Shown here: in pieces, positions 24,260-33,313 of the stretch
How the letters are laid out: the number at the start of each line of letters is the position of its first letter
How positions within the stretch are numbered: position 1 is the stretch's first letter
Source of the DNA: a virus
Direction: 5' to 3' (one strand)
IMG/VR virus record: IMGVR_UViG_3300020473_000020
Location: 1-64,000 of that record
DNA length: 64,000 nt
Position numbers and translations under genes: made by a program
The notes under the pieces: model-generated
What the model was told of the DNA's origin: nothing
Seen by the model: the letters and a program-made list of their open reading frames with translations, nothing else
The model's database searches: none

Positions 24260-24523
24260 CTAACTTTTGCTGCGGGCTAGGTTTTCTTGACGACGCTTGT
24301 GTCGGTCGTAAACGGTCTTCATTGAATACGGCCAACAGACTGCATGGAAGGCCACGCCTAATGTTACTGTGGTGCTTGACTCATCACGTAAGCGCATAGG
24401 TCGTCCCATGCTGTTTATCACAAACATGAGCAGGGCACACCATGTCAAGCTAACCGTTGTATAACTCACTGCGCCTATTTTAACTGCTATTTCTAATCCA
24501 CTATAGATAAGTTGTAAATCCAT
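24260..24523 (-). CDS. Small membrane protein
   Basis: 87 aa from ATG 24523. Two hydrophobic segments (about 15-40 and 54-66) and a basic tail. Follows a GAGAC leader. Function unknown. Confidence 0.58.
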   Translation of the reverse strand: MDLQLIYSGLEIAVKIGAVSYTTVSLTWCALLMFVINSMGRPMRLRDESSTTVTLGVAFHAVCWPYSMKTVYDRHKRRQENLARSKS

Positions 24524-24719
24524 TGCTAAACCTTGTCTCATTCTTCATTCGGTACCCGCACGTCACTCGGGGCATAATCAGACTCGCTAAAATCGTGTAC
24601 AATGTCAACACCCAATCTTTGACTTTTTCCCTGCATGGTAGTGTGTTACCATCGCTCGCAATTGAACTTCGATGCGCCGACTTAATGTCAATGGTGCGAT
24701 ACAACATGAGTGACTATAG

Positions 24720-25166
24720 ATGACACCTAAATATACCCTTGGGCAAGTGCTCGAACACCGCAACGGCGGCCGTTATAGCATTGTTGAGCTACCCAACGAA
24801 AACAAGCTTTTAGAAGACTGTGCCTTACCTTTCTACGGCTATCAGTGCCTTGAATCAAATACAATCTGGCACCGTCGTATTGACCACATGGAAGACGGGC
24901 GCTTTACACCTGTTGACGTGGCGCTTTACCCGCTTGTGACCTTTAAGGCGCTTGAAAGCGATACTGCACGCTGGGAATGGCTCAAGAACAATCATGACAA
25001 TCGCTTAACGGTTGTACTCAAAGCAGACGAGACCTTTGTTGTCGATGTTGCATGCCATGACCCTGACCATGGTGACGCCACTGCAAGTTTTGACGCATTT
25101 GTTGGCCGTAACGAGGGTATTGCCGCCTTAATTGAAGAGCTTGGCATTCCTTGCAAGTTTGACTAA
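24720..25166 (+). CDS. Hypothetical protein, DUF1653-like N-terminus
   Basis: 148 aa. The first 60 residues (LGQVLEHRNGGRYSIVELPN ... IWHRRIDHM) have the layout of DUF1653; this is a weak call. The second half is acidic. Single plus-strand gene between a promoter-bearing gap and a bidirectional terminator. Confidence 0.6.
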   Translation: MTPKYTLGQVLEHRNGGRYSIVELPNENKLLEDCALPFYGYQCLESNTIWHRRIDHMEDGRFTPVDVALYPLVTFKALESDTARWEWLKNNHDNRLTVVLKADETFVVDVACHDPDHGDATASFDAFVGRNEGIAALIEELGIPCKFD

Positions 25167-25176
25167 TCACCTAATA

Positions 25177-25207
25177 GAAAAGGGAAGCGCTGTGACTTCC
25201 CTTTTCT
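25177..25207. terminator. Bidirectional terminator
   Basis: AAAAGGGAAG, loop, CTTCCCTTTT between convergent genes. Confidence 0.85.
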
Positions 25208-25211
25208 ATTT

Positions 25212-25499
25212 TTAGTACGCGTCGTCGTCTTCACGAATATAGTAGTTATCGAACATCGACCACCGATAAAACGGCTCGTCCAATTTGTCCTCTATCATCG
25301 TATCTGACCAGTTCTCGATCTCACCCAGCGTGATGCCTAATGGTGCCGTCTCGTTAACAAAGTTCTCGACGCTATAGTCATGCTCGCCTGTTGCGTTATC
25401 AAGGTCTCTGTAGCGCTTCTGGCTTAACAGTGCATCAATTTCCAGTATACGTGTTATCGCATCCTGACGTGTGACGTATTGTGTTGATTTTATACCCAT
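25212..25499 (-). CDS. Hypothetical acidic protein
   Basis: 95 aa, acidic, ends in REDDDAY; not recognised. Confidence 0.58.
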   Translation of the reverse strand: MGIKSTQYVTRQDAITRILEIDALLSQKRYRDLDNATGEHDYSVENFVNETAPLGITLGEIENWSDTMIEDKLDEPFYRWSMFDNYYIREDDDAY

Positions 25500-25545
25500 G
25501 AGCAGCCCCTGTGCTTAGCTAGAGCTGCTATTGTTTGGAGTACGG

Positions 25546-26052
25546 TTACTTAATCGCTAAGTACTTACCGTCTTCCATATCAGCAACTAGCTGGTCAATT
25601 TTGTCTTGGTAAACCTTCTTAACGCTCGCTTTCTTTTTATCGTTGCGCTTAAATTTAAGGGCATTGATAACTTTCGTCGTTAATAGTTTAGGATCCATAT
25701 TCTTACCGTTTTCACGGCGTTCAAGGTTGTAAAGAATGTCTTCTACAACTGTGTCGATTTGTGAGCGGGCAGTTGCTTCACTGATTGGGTCATCTTGCAG
25801 CGCTTCGCTTTCTTCTACGCGTAGTAGGATCTTGTCAGCGCGTGACAGCATTGATTCATTTTTAAGAATGTTTTCCATCCACTCACGCCACGTTTTTTCC
25901 GTAACGTCAGGGTTTAGGGTACCCATTGAATCTGGCTCTTGCGCAGCTTTCCACGCTTCTTTCCACTTACCACGGCGGGCAAGGTCTTTTGCTTTTAAGT
26001 GGCTGCTTTGCTTAGTACCTTCTTCAAGGCTTAATAAATTCTCAGTAGTCAT
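25546..26052 (-). CDS. Hypothetical helical protein
   Basis: 168 aa from ATG 26052 (an upstream in-frame start at 26067 lacks support). Charged, mostly helical, not recognised. Two TTGTACAA palindromes lie upstream at about 26074 and 26099. Confidence 0.6.
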   Translation of the reverse strand: MTTENLLSLEEGTKQSSHLKAKDLARRGKWKEAWKAAQEPDSMGTLNPDVTEKTWREWMENILKNESMLSRADKILLRVEESEALQDDPISEATARSQIDTVVEDILYNLERRENGKNMDPKLLTTKVINALKFKRNDKKKASVKKVYQDKIDQLVADMEDGKYLAIK

Positions 26053-26127
26053 GTCACAGTGTCCCAATTAGAGTGTTGTACAAAAGTAAAGAACCCATTG
26101 TACAACACTTAACTCAGTGAGACCAAC

Positions 26128-26601
26128 CTAGGCACCGCAGCACTTTTTGTACTTCTTACCTGAGCGGCATGTGCAGGGTTCGTTACGCCCAATCTTACGG
26201 CCTTGGTGAACAAACGGCTTACGCTCGAACTCGCCCGCAAAATCATCCGTCATACGCTTAGTAAGCTGTGACGGCTCGCCTTTAATCCACTTACCGTCAG
26301 GGTCGTAGGCATGGTAGAAGTCTGGCTCAACGTCGACCATAGGCTGGCCGTCATCCATTGAGTGCGGGTTGTATTTATTCAGCTCATTACCACAGCTTTC
26401 ACAGTACCACGCGAGTGAGCCTCTGTTCCAGCTAGACGCGCCGTTCTTCTGGCATTGGGTAATGTTACAATCACCCCCTTTGCGCCCTTTCATTGGATTA
26501 CGATCAGCTAGTTCGTACATTGCGCTATGACGGTCGCCACTACTCGCAAACTCGATAGTACGTGGGTCGACAAAGGTATCGTTCTTATTAGACTTTGACA
26601 T
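26128..26601 (-). CDS. SEC-C zinc-motif protein
   Basis: 157 aa. The C-terminus [19 protein letters not shown] is a SEC-C motif (as at the SecA C-terminus), which binds zinc. The middle has C..C and YCESCG, a second possible zinc site. Start overlaps the stop of the DUF4419 gene. Role unknown. Confidence 0.8.
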   Translation of the reverse strand: MSKSNKNDTFVDPRTIEFASSGDRHSAMYELADRNPMKGRKGGDCNITQCQKNGASSWNRGSLAWYCESCGNELNKYNPHSMDDGQPMVDVEPDFYHAYDPDGKWIKGEPSQLTKRMTDDFAGEFERKPFVHQGRKIGRNEPCTCRSGKKYKKCCGA

Positions 26602-27554
26602 TACGCATCGTCCTCTGCTTCTGTTTGAATAAAGCTAAAGGTAGGCCACAAGATGTCACCGTTAACCTCTGAGCTTAGTAAGCCTGAGAATATGCGATAG
26701 TTCTTACTGACGCTTAGGTCTTTGTAGTTAACGACAGCAATGTGACGACTAAAGTTACCGACGTAAGCTGGGCGGGGCTGGTGTACATAAAAATCACGGA
26801 TCCAACCCTCAACCTCTACTTGGTGACCCGAGCCACAACGCTTTAATGCCATGATGTTACTCAAGTAGGCTGTATCAGCTTCTTTGCCTGCATGCAGGTT
26901 ATCGGCAATGTCTTGTAGATTTGCTACAACGGCGGCGACCTTCGCTAGGTATTCAACAAGCACAGCGCTCTTGTCTTTGAAGATGTCTGATAGTGCCGAT
27001 AACTTATTGCGGAACAAGAACCAGTCATCAGGTGTACCACGGAACATGACCGACGGAAATCCACATAACAACATACTGTAGCTGTAGTAAGGTGATACCG
27101 TATCAAGGAACGTAGCAAGGTGTGCGAACGTGGCTGCATCGCTGGTCGTTGTAAACTCAGGGATGAAAGCCGATGTATCTGTCGGTACTAGCTTCTTTAA
27201 TTCAGCTGATACGCCGTAAATTAAGTGATGCGCTTTACAACCGACCACCGTAATTTCTACTGTTTCATCTGACGTACTAAACAGGTCTCGGAAGTGCTCA
27301 GGGTTATCGCGTACAACAATCGCAATCTCAGAGGCCACCATGTTCCACAAGTAGTCTGGCTTTATGACGAAGCCTAGGTGGTTATTCCATGCCTCGGCAA
27401 GATAGCCCAAATAGTTATCATGACCTACGGTGCCTCGTAAGGTGTGGTACACAACAGGTGAATTAGCATCGTATTCGGCTAAGTATTCTGTTAGTGGTCG
27501 AAGTTTCTCTTGGTCACCCAAGCGCTCTAATGTAGGGTCTAATATGACGTGCAT
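26601..27554 (-). CDS. DUF4419-like protein
   Basis: 317 aa. [20 protein letters not shown] (about 52-71), [26 protein letters not shown] and GTPDDWFLF follow the DUF4419 order, a family known mainly from fungi and some bacteria, function unknown. Its promoter at 27603-27631 diverges from the channel operon. Confidence 0.75.
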   Translation of the reverse strand: MHVILDPTLERLGDQEKLRPLTEYLAEYDANSPVVYHTLRGTVGHDNYLGYLAEAWNNHLGFVIKPDYLWNMVASEIAIVVRDNPEHFRDLFSTSDETVEITVVGCKAHHLIYGVSAELKKLVPTDTSAFIPEFTTTSDAATFAHLATFLDTVSPYYSYSMLLCGFPSVMFRGTPDDWFLFRNKLSALSDIFKDKSAVLVEYLAKVAAVVANLQDIADNLHAGKEADTAYLSNIMALKRCGSGHQVEVEGWIRDFYVHQPRPAYVGNFSRHIAVVNYKDLSVSKNYRIFSGLLSSEVNGDILWPTFSFIQTEAEDDA

Positions 27555-27602
27555 CAGTTAGCTTCCTTTATCGGTTAGTATCAGTGTTTCGTTTGAGCGG
27601 CT

Positions 27603-27631
27603 AATGTACTGCATAAAACCCTGCCGCGCAA
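27603..27631 (-). promoter_or_regulatory. Promoter of the DUF4419/SEC-C unit
   Basis: Minus strand TTGCGC (27626-27631), 17 bp beginning GGCAG, TACATT (27603-27608), then a GAAACACTGATAC leader. TTGTACAA (27646-27653) lies upstream, between the divergent promoters. Confidence 0.7.
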
Positions 27632-27664
27632 CCACTTATAATCCGTTGTACAATGATATTTAAC

Positions 27665-27693
27665 TTGCCCTAAAGACACCCAGCGGTTATATT
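27665..27693 (+). promoter_or_regulatory. Promoter of the zinc-ribbon/potassium channel unit
   Basis: TTGCCC (27665-27670), 17 bp, TATATT (27688-27693), then a TGATACTTGAGATAC leader. Confidence 0.7.
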
Positions 27694-27724
27694 GTCGCCG
27701 AATTTTGATACTTGAGATACAACG

Positions 27725-27934
27725 ATGCAGAAAGATAATCCTCCTGTAGACCGTCGAACGCGCATACCTATTTGCCCTAAGTGTGATGCTGAAATCACAG
27801 GCAAAGGACATGGCTACGGTCAGCAATCATACGTTTGCTCGAACTGTAATAGTTGGGGCGCATGGTCAGACCGTAAAACGATACGCAATCCAGCAAACCC
27901 TAAGAAGAGGGCAGCTAAGCGGGGGAGTGTATGA
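27725..27934 (+). CDS. Small zinc-ribbon protein
   Basis: 69 aa with CPKC and CSNC pairs 17 residues apart and a basic tail. The stop overlaps the start of the channel gene (ATGA), so the two are coupled. Confidence 0.7.
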   Translation: MQKDNPPVDRRTRIPICPKCDAEITGKGHGYGQQSYVCSNCNSWGAWSDRKTIRNPANPKKRAAKRGSV

Positions 27935-29034
27935 ACCTGCTAGCGATACTTAAACGCCGACGCTATAAGCGCCGTGTCGGTCTAAAGTCTATTAAAGACT
28001 CCCTTAGAAATGCGGTATTACAGCTCAGTGTGATGATGTCCATACACTCGATGCTTATTATGCTGATCGAGAAAAAGAGCGTGTTTGAATCAATCTGGTT
28101 CACGATGGTCTCTGTAACGACGGTTGGTTACGGTGGTTTTATACCGCAAACGACGGCGGGTAAAGTGACCACAATGGTACTCGTGTTCTCTGTCGGCATC
28201 TGGCTCGTCGCACACACAGTGAGCTTAATCGTTGAATACGCAACGGAACGAACAAAACAAAAAAGAATAGGTAACTGGAACTGGAAAATGAAAGAAGCAA
28301 TCGTACTGATGGGTGCCCCAAGTCGCGGCGCAGAGGTCTTCCTTAAAAACTTGTTAGAACAAATCCGCGCAACTGAACTACTGGCGCATAAAGATGTCGT
28401 GATAGTCTCAACCAACTTTCCTGATGGCCTACCAGAATCGGTGGCCGACCTTGGCGCTGTCCTTTTGAACTACAACCGTGATGATAAGGCGCTGTATGAA
28501 AAAGACGTCATAAAGAACGCCACAATGTTCTATTTCTTGGCCTCCGATGAAGTAAACAACGTGTCGAACTCAGTTACGTTTAACGCGCTTAGCTTGCTTG
28601 TACACAGTGAGGCTAAGCCTTGGCAAGTCATAGCTGAGACAACCAAAGAGTGTGACCGAGAACGCTTCTTAGGTATGGGCGCTACTGCAATTATACGTCC
28701 TATCCGTGCTTACCCTGAAATGGCCGTACGTGCGATGGTTAACGAACAAAATGCAGCCTTCATCGAAAACATGTTTAGTTCGAAAGGCGATGAGCCACAA
28801 GTCTTTCCCCTTCGCTACGTTGGCACATGGAGCAAGCTGGCTTTGCGTTGCATCGACAATGACCTAGGCAGCCCAGTTGGTTATATCAATGCCGACGACA
28901 AGCTCATAACGAACCCCAAAGGCTCCGATCATATCTATGCAAAGGGTGTTCAGCTGCTCATTAAAGAGGGCGATAAGCGCGCTCTTAAAATCCTTGCGAG
29001 CTGGGCTTACACTGACGAAGACGATGGTTGTTAA
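27931..29034 (+). CDS. Two-TM potassium channel with RCK/TrkA-like domain
   Basis: 367 aa. Residues about 28-48 form TM1, IWFTMVSVTTVGYGG (about 55-69) the pore helix and selectivity filter, and about 78-102 TM2. A cytosolic Rossmann-like region follows (AIVLMGAPSRGAEV, VVIVSTNFPD), matching an RCK/TrkA-N domain as in Kch-type channels, then a TrkA-C-like tail. The intact TVGYG predicts K+ selectivity. The first glycine motif of the RCK domain is GAPSRG, not GxGxxG, so nucleotide binding is uncertain. It would alter the host membrane potential or K+ balance. Confidence 0.87.
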   Translation: MNLLAILKRRRYKRRVGLKSIKDSLRNAVLQLSVMMSIHSMLIMLIEKKSVFESIWFTMVSVTTVGYGGFIPQTTAGKVTTMVLVFSVGIWLVAHTVSLIVEYATERTKQKRIGNWNWKMKEAIVLMGAPSRGAEVFLKNLLEQIRATELLAHKDVVIVSTNFPDGLPESVADLGAVLLNYNRDDKALYEKDVIKNATMFYFLASDEVNNVSNSVTFNALSLLVHSEAKPWQVIAETTKECDRERFLGMGATAIIRPIRAYPEMAVRAMVNEQNAAFIENMFSSKGDEPQVFPLRYVGTWSKLALRCIDNDLGSPVGYINADDKLITNPKGSDHIYAKGVQLLIKEGDKRALKILASWAYTDEDDGC

Positions 29035-29043
29035 GGGGACACT

Positions 29044-29262
29044 ATGAAGAACGGTGAATACAAAGCAACGGCTGACTTCTGTGCCATGGGTTACTGCTCA
29101 ATGATAGATATTCCTAAAGGCGCTGATGTTAGCATAACGGATGGTGACCACGACCATACAATGTTTGTTAAGTACGGGAAAGGTGTGATCGAGACTGACC
29201 GTACTGATGTCATAAAGCAGCTAGAGGCCAAACACCATGTTAGTGAAGCATGCGCACAATAG
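29044..29262 (+). CDS. Hypothetical protein
   Basis: 72 aa, 9 nt after the channel gene. Not recognised. Cys pair near the N-terminus (DFCAMGYCS). Confidence 0.58.
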   Translation: MKNGEYKATADFCAMGYCSMIDIPKGADVSITDGDHDHTMFVKYGKGVIETDRTDVIKQLEAKHHVSEACAQ

Positions 29263-29434
29263 ATACACGCACTTTGTGAACCGCGTGGATATGCTGACGC
29301 TCTGTGACCTCGACCACCCGAATCAGGTCGATACGTCCTTGGAGCATCTTGGTGCTGACGCAAAGCTTACGTGCCCGACGTGTGTGGCCATCGTTAAGGC
29401 CATTCGGGAGAGTGACGTGGAACTCGCTGAATAA
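29237..29434 (+). CDS. Hypothetical protein with CPTC motif
   Basis: 65 aa, overlapping the previous gene by 26 nt. LTLCDLDHP and LTCPTC give a possible zinc site. Last gene of the channel unit; a terminator follows. Confidence 0.5.
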   Translation: MLVKHAHNRYTHFVNRVDMLTLCDLDHPNQVDTSLEHLGADAKLTCPTCVAIVKAIRESDVELAE

Positions 29435-29435
29435 C

Positions 29436-29463
29436 AAAAAGGGAGCGCGATGCTCCCTTTTTC
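29436..29463. terminator. Bidirectional terminator
   Basis: AAAAAGGGAGC-gcgat-GCTCCCTTTTT between convergent genes. Confidence 0.85.
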
Positions 29464-29480
29464 ATGACAACAAAACCGTA

Positions 29481-30311
29481 TTAACGGTGCGCCTTCATCA
29501 TATCAGTAAAGCGTGTGATCTTCGCTTCGTACTCGTCGTACTTATCTGGCCAATGGCTCAGCGCAAAGATTTCCGCAAAACATTCCGAACCGCCCATACC
29601 ATCAGTATGTGAATACTTTGTCGTATAGAACTGGCGCTCGTAGAAGTCACGAGGTAAGCCAAACTGGTGCTCATAGCGATGACCTAGCTCATGCAGCACA
29701 ATGTAAAGAAGATGGCCGTAGAGTTCTGTATCAGCTCTCGAACCCGACTTAATCCAAATTACGTCATCAAGTGACTTATACTGTGCCTTTGAACGAATGT
29801 CTTTCGCAGACTTAAAGTGTATCTCAAGCGGTTTCTCAAGCGTTTTTGCATGGAAGCCTTTAAGCTCGTCTAAGAAGTTAGCGACTTGCTTAACCGTCTT
29901 CTTGAACGTTGCTTCACCCATACCTGATCGGTTTTTAAAGGTGATGTTCTTGTGCTTGATTTCTTCAACGCGTGCCTTAGTCTTCTTCGCAAAGAACACA
30001 TCGGCGATACGATCCATTTCGCCTTCTTCTGCCCACCACCCGAGCATATTGGCTATGTTATCGGATTTAAGCCCGTACTCTCTGTACGAGTCAACCTGAC
30101 GATGCAAAAACTTGATGTTATCAAACAGCTTTTTTCCTCCCGACGGTGCGCGACCACCCTTCGGGAAATAAGCAATCCACTGTAGGAACTTCTCAAACTT
30201 ACTGTCATCATACGGTTGCAGCTCGCGGCCTAGTTTCTTAATGGCTTCTAGGTCGACACCCGCCTCGTACAGCGCGTTGTAAGTATCTAGGATATTCTGT
30301 GCGCGACTCAT
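29481..30311 (-). CDS. Putative zinc metallopeptidase
   Basis: 276 aa. VLHELGHRYE (HExxH at 207-211) followed by SECFAEIFAL about 30 residues later gives a possible third ligand Glu, a gluzincin-like order. The N-terminal 130 residues are helical and basic. No signal peptide, so it would act inside the cell or virion. Substrate unknown. Confidence 0.7.
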   Translation of the reverse strand: MSRAQNILDTYNALYEAGVDLEAIKKLGRELQPYDDSKFEKFLQWIAYFPKGGRAPSGGKKLFDNIKFLHRQVDSYREYGLKSDNIANMLGWWAEEGEMDRIADVFFAKKTKARVEEIKHKNITFKNRSGMGEATFKKTVKQVANFLDELKGFHAKTLEKPLEIHFKSAKDIRSKAQYKSLDDVIWIKSGSRADTELYGHLLYIVLHELGHRYEHQFGLPRDFYERQFYTTKYSHTDGMGGSECFAEIFALSHWPDKYDEYEAKITRFTDMMKAHR

Positions 30312-30604
30312 TAGGCTGCCTGCACTGTGTCTAGATCAGGTTGCTGGTCTACCTTCAAGTAGATGCCTTTACGTGCGTTCTTAGTTAGCAGCACGCCTAA
30401 TGCGTTATAAAATGCAGACACGGTGCCTTCTAGCTCTTTCGCCTTCTTGTACACAAAGGCGATGATTGCCTTGGTAAGCTCTTCACTTGAGCTAGGGTTA
30501 GACTTCTTCACCACATTGGCCTTAGCGTCTAGAAGTAGGTCAAGGATTGTTTGCTGGCGGATGCCAGCCTTTTCGAGAATTAACTCTGCGCGGGATTTGC
30601 TCAT
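30311..30604 (-). CDS. Hypothetical helical protein
   Basis: 97 aa, mostly helical, not recognised. Its stop overlaps the start of the metallopeptidase gene. TTGTACAA (about 30641) and a GAGAC leader lie upstream. Confidence 0.62.
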   Translation of the reverse strand: MSKSRAELILEKAGIRQQTILDLLLDAKANVVKKSNPSSSEELTKAIIAFVYKKAKELEGTVSAFYNALGVLLTKNARKGIYLKVDQQPDLDTVQAA

Positions 30605-30702
30605 ATCAGTGTCTCAATTAGTTCAATTAACGAACTTCATTGTACAACGAATATGAGCCTAATTTAAAGTGTACCGAATAACCGACTATTAACCTCTGTC
30701 TG

Positions 30703-30879
30703 CTAAACCTCGGGCTGGCCAGTGAACTTAAACTGGTCACCGCACTTATCACACATGTACGAGCGGTGGCCTAAGCTATCTTCCAAGCGTGATTGCGGCT
30801 TAATGCTCAGCACGCCTCGGCACTCTTCATTTCCTGCGCCCGTTTTCTTGCGGCAAATAGTATCAGTTTCTTTCTTCAT
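30703..30879 (-). CDS. Small zinc-finger protein
   Basis: 58 aa, ATG at 30879. Cys9, Cys20, Cys43 and Cys46 (CDKCG) suggest a zinc ribbon. Supported by context and a GGAG upstream of the start. Confidence 0.55.
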   Translation of the reverse strand: MKKETDTICRKKTGAGNEECRGVLSIKPQSRLEDSLGHRSYMCDKCGDQFKFTGQPEV

Positions 30880-30904
30880 CACAGTTACTCCATTGTTTGT
30901 ATGT

Positions 30905-31093
30905 TTAGGTGTCTATGCCAAGCGTGCTACGCGTCTCAATTTTTAGCTCGTCATGGCACTGACTAATTTTTTCTAACAGTTGCTGGTCAGCCTCGCACTC
31001 AACGTCAATCGAGTTGCCGATGGCACGCAATGATAAAAGTGTCTTCTTAATTGCGGCCGTTAGTTGGTCAACTTGTTCTTTAGCGTCTGCCAT
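30905..31093 (-). CDS. Small helical protein
   Basis: 62 aa, predicted coiled coil, not recognised. Start overlaps the preceding stop. Confidence 0.55.
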   Translation of the reverse strand: MADAKEQVDQLTAAIKKTLLSLRAIGNSIDVECEADQQLLEKISQCHDELKIETRSTLGIDT

Positions 31094-31446
31094 CAGTCCG
31101 CCTCTGGTTCATACTTGGTTAGTTCTGTGAGGTCGAAGACGGTTACATCTGCGGGCACGTTGCCGCCTGACCACTCAATATCATTCTCTTGGCCAAGCTC
31201 ATAATAGACTGAGCCTACCTCTAACTTAGCGTGGTTAGCCTCGACAAGTGCCATAGCCGACGCTACAGCGTTCTCACGACTGGCAAACCCCGTAGTGTGG
31301 TGGCCTTTTGATTTCCAACGAAGGCCATCCCCTAACTGGCCTGATGGCGGCGGGCACTCCCAATAGAAGGTCGGGTGGTACTTATTTGTCATCGCGTTTT
31401 TAAGCATTAGAATGACAGGGTTAGCCGCCACGGTAGGTACGATCAT
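31093..31446 (-). CDS. Hypothetical protein
   Basis: 117 aa, not recognised. Tightly packed between neighbours (4-nt gap and 1-nt overlap). Confidence 0.6.
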   Translation of the reverse strand: MIVPTVAANPVILMLKNAMTNKYHPTFYWECPPPSGQLGDGLRWKSKGHHTTGFASRENAVASAMALVEANHAKLEVGSVYYELGQENDIEWSGGNVPADVTVFDLTELTKYEPEAD

Positions 31447-31449
31447 GTC

Positions 31450-31998
31450 TCAAACTCCTTGCGGTTGTGCCACAGCGGCAGGGACTTCCCAGCCTAGGGC
31501 TTTTGCTTTATCAGCAATGTAAATTTTGCGTTTAGGGTCGGCACAGCCGCCTACACGCTGTTCTGTTAAAGTGCCTTCGTTCTGGCCAACAAATACGGGC
31601 ATGCCCGTCTTGAGGTCGAGCACATAAGCATTTAGGTTGTAATCCATTGTGCCCAACAACGTCGCACGGTCTTTGAACTCGGCCTTATAGATAATCAAAT
31701 CAAAGTGCAGGTCGGTATTCTTAATGCGAAATCTAAACGCCCTGTAGATACGCAAGTCATGCTTAACCTCGTGCTCTAAAACGAAGTCAAAGCGTGCCTG
31801 TGCATGCGCAATAAGGTGCTCAGTTAACTCAATGTTGTCTGCATCCAAGCCATAAACGCATAAGTCCATGTCTTTCGGCGTACAACCATGCGCGAGGTCA
31901 CGTGGGTAACCTCCCGCAATAACAAACTTGAACTGGCACTTTTGAAGCTGGCCAAGTAGGGCAGAGACCTCGGGTAAGGTATGATGCAACACGCGCAC
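31450..31998 (-). CDS. Nucleotidyltransferase-fold protein
   Basis: 182 aa. FVIAGGYPRDLAHGCTPKDM then DLCVYG gives the GG...RD...DxD order of the pol-beta/CCA-adding nucleotidyltransferase fold. It lacks the C-terminal RNA-binding domains of CCA enzymes, so its substrate may be a small molecule, protein or tRNA end. A later FDLI supplies a possible third carboxylate. Confidence 0.75.
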   Translation of the reverse strand: MRVLHHTLPEVSALLGQLQKCQFKFVIAGGYPRDLAHGCTPKDMDLCVYGLDADNIELTEHLIAHAQARFDFVLEHEVKHDLRIYRAFRFRIKNTDLHFDLIIYKAEFKDRATLLGTMDYNLNAYVLDLKTGMPVFVGQNEGTLTEQRVGGCADPKRKIYIADKAKALGWEVPAAVAQPQGV

Positions 31999-32448
31999 TT
32001 AGTTACCGCCCTTAACTTTTGTATGGTTTACGCCCACAGGTGTGCTCGTTAGGCCAAGCCCATAGTTATCGTGCGTCACTGTACCATCGTCAGTAGCCTC
32101 AGCTGCGACATTTAAACCAACAACATCGGTCATCAGCTTAGCAACGTCTTTGCAGGTTTCTGGGCTATCACACTCAATGATGATTGTGTTCTTTAGGCTA
32201 GCCACATCGTTCTTTGTGACTGCGCGTGAAACAGACCATGCAATCACGTCAAGGATTGTCACGTAGTGTGAGTCAGTTTCGCGGCTGCCCAAACAGCGCT
32301 CAATAACTTCGAAATCCATTGGGCTTCGTGCGTCCTCATCTGATTCTTGACGAACGTCGATTACCTTAAAGTCTGGGAAAGTATTTGTGCCTGTCTCACG
32401 CAAGTACATGGCAAGCAGCTCTTCGTTATAGATTGGCTTAATGCTCAT
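31999..32448 (-). CDS. Hypothetical protein
   Basis: 149 aa, not recognised. Starts within the 3' end of the next upstream gene (10-nt overlap). Confidence 0.6.
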   Translation of the reverse strand: MSIKPIYNEELLAMYLRETGTNTFPDFKVIDVRQESDEDARSPMDFEVIERCLGSRETDSHYVTILDVIAWSVSRAVTKNDVASLKNTIIIECDSPETCKDVAKLMTDVVGLNVAAEATDDGTVTHDNYGLGLTSTPVGVNHTKVKGGN

Positions 32449-32719
32449 TATCGGCCTCTGATTTAATTATTGTTTGCGGTTCCATTGAGTTTAGTAGGTA
32501 TTCGATATTCGCACTTTTAAGCAGCGATAAAGCATCTAGGTGCTGTCGTCCAAGGTGGTCGCTGTCGGCCGCATGGACACGACAAGCTACCGTTAATGTC
32601 ATCTTCTTCTCTTCGAAAGATAATGCTGTTAACGTCTCGTCGTTAAAGTAACGCTGAATTAGTTCGGCGGCCTTCTTCAAGCTGTCGTCTAATGCACTGT
32701 AGCTTATTTTATTATCCAT
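32438..32719 (-). CDS. Hypothetical helical protein
   Basis: 93 aa, not recognised. First gene of a unit read from the promoter at 32751-32778. Confidence 0.6.
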   Translation of the reverse strand: MDNKISYSALDDSLKKAAELIQRYFNDETLTALSFEEKKMTLTVACRVHAADSDHLGRQHLDALSLLKSANIEYLLNSMEPQTIIKSEADNEH

Positions 32720-32750
32720 ACCATCTAGCTCGGGGTTCCAATTAGGCTTA

Positions 32751-32778
32751 ACTATACACCTAAAACGCTGCGACGCAA
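32751..32778 (-). promoter_or_regulatory. Promoter of the 32.7-kb unit
   Basis: Minus strand TTGCGT (32773-32778), 16 bp beginning CGCAG, TATAGT (32751-32756). TTGTACAA lies about 20 bp upstream of the -35. Confidence 0.75.
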
Positions 32779-32837
32779 GGGTTTTAGTTAATTTTATTGT
32801 ACAATGATTTGGGTCTGCACCATTGGGTTCCCATCAC

Positions 32838-32862
32838 AAAAAAGCAGCCCGTAGGCTGCTTT
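32838..32862 (-). terminator. Intrinsic terminator
   Basis: Minus strand AAAGCAGCC-tac-GGGCTGCTTTTTT immediately after the gene ending at 32867. Confidence 0.8.
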
Positions 32863-32866
32863 CATA

Positions 32867-33310
32867 TTAGCGGTCGTAAACAAAGCCATCCGTCGGCTCA
32901 AACAGGTAGATGTACTCAAGCTCGCCCGTCTCGACAGGGTTTATGCCCAGCCATTTCTTACTTGGGTCAGGGTCGTGCACAATGACACCACTGCGATCGA
33001 TAATAACCGCATGAGTGACGCCCTCAAAGTTCTTGCTAGGAACCACAGCGTAGAAGTGCCCCTTTACTGCAAAAAGGCTCTGTAGCGCCTCGTAGGTTAG
33101 TTCCTTTTCATCATGAGCGTTGATGACGCCCCCGTACTGGTACTTAGTGTTCGACTCAACCCAATCCATAAAGGGGATATGCCAGCCCGTCTCTTGGAAG
33201 TCTATTGGATTTATTGTCGAATCAAGGTCAGTCTCAAACAGGCTCGCAAGCACAGCCTGCATACAGGTTCCCTTTCCCTTATCTACGATGGTCTGGTTAA
33301 CAGGTATCAT
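32867..33310 (-). CDS. Putative papain-like fold protein
   Basis: 147 aa. GKGTCMQAVLASLF (Cys16) and THAVIIDRSGVIVHDPDPS match a widespread phage family with a Cys...His...Asp order similar to papain/C39 peptidases. Activity unproven. 3 nt after the methyltransferase gene. Confidence 0.62.
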   Translation of the reverse strand: MIPVNQTIVDKGKGTCMQAVLASLFETDLDSTINPIDFQETGWHIPFMDWVESNTKYQYGGVINAHDEKELTYEALQSLFAVKGHFYAVVPSKNFEGVTHAVIIDRSGVIVHDPDPSKKWLGINPVETGELEYIYLFEPTDGFVYDR

Positions 33311-33313
33311 GGC

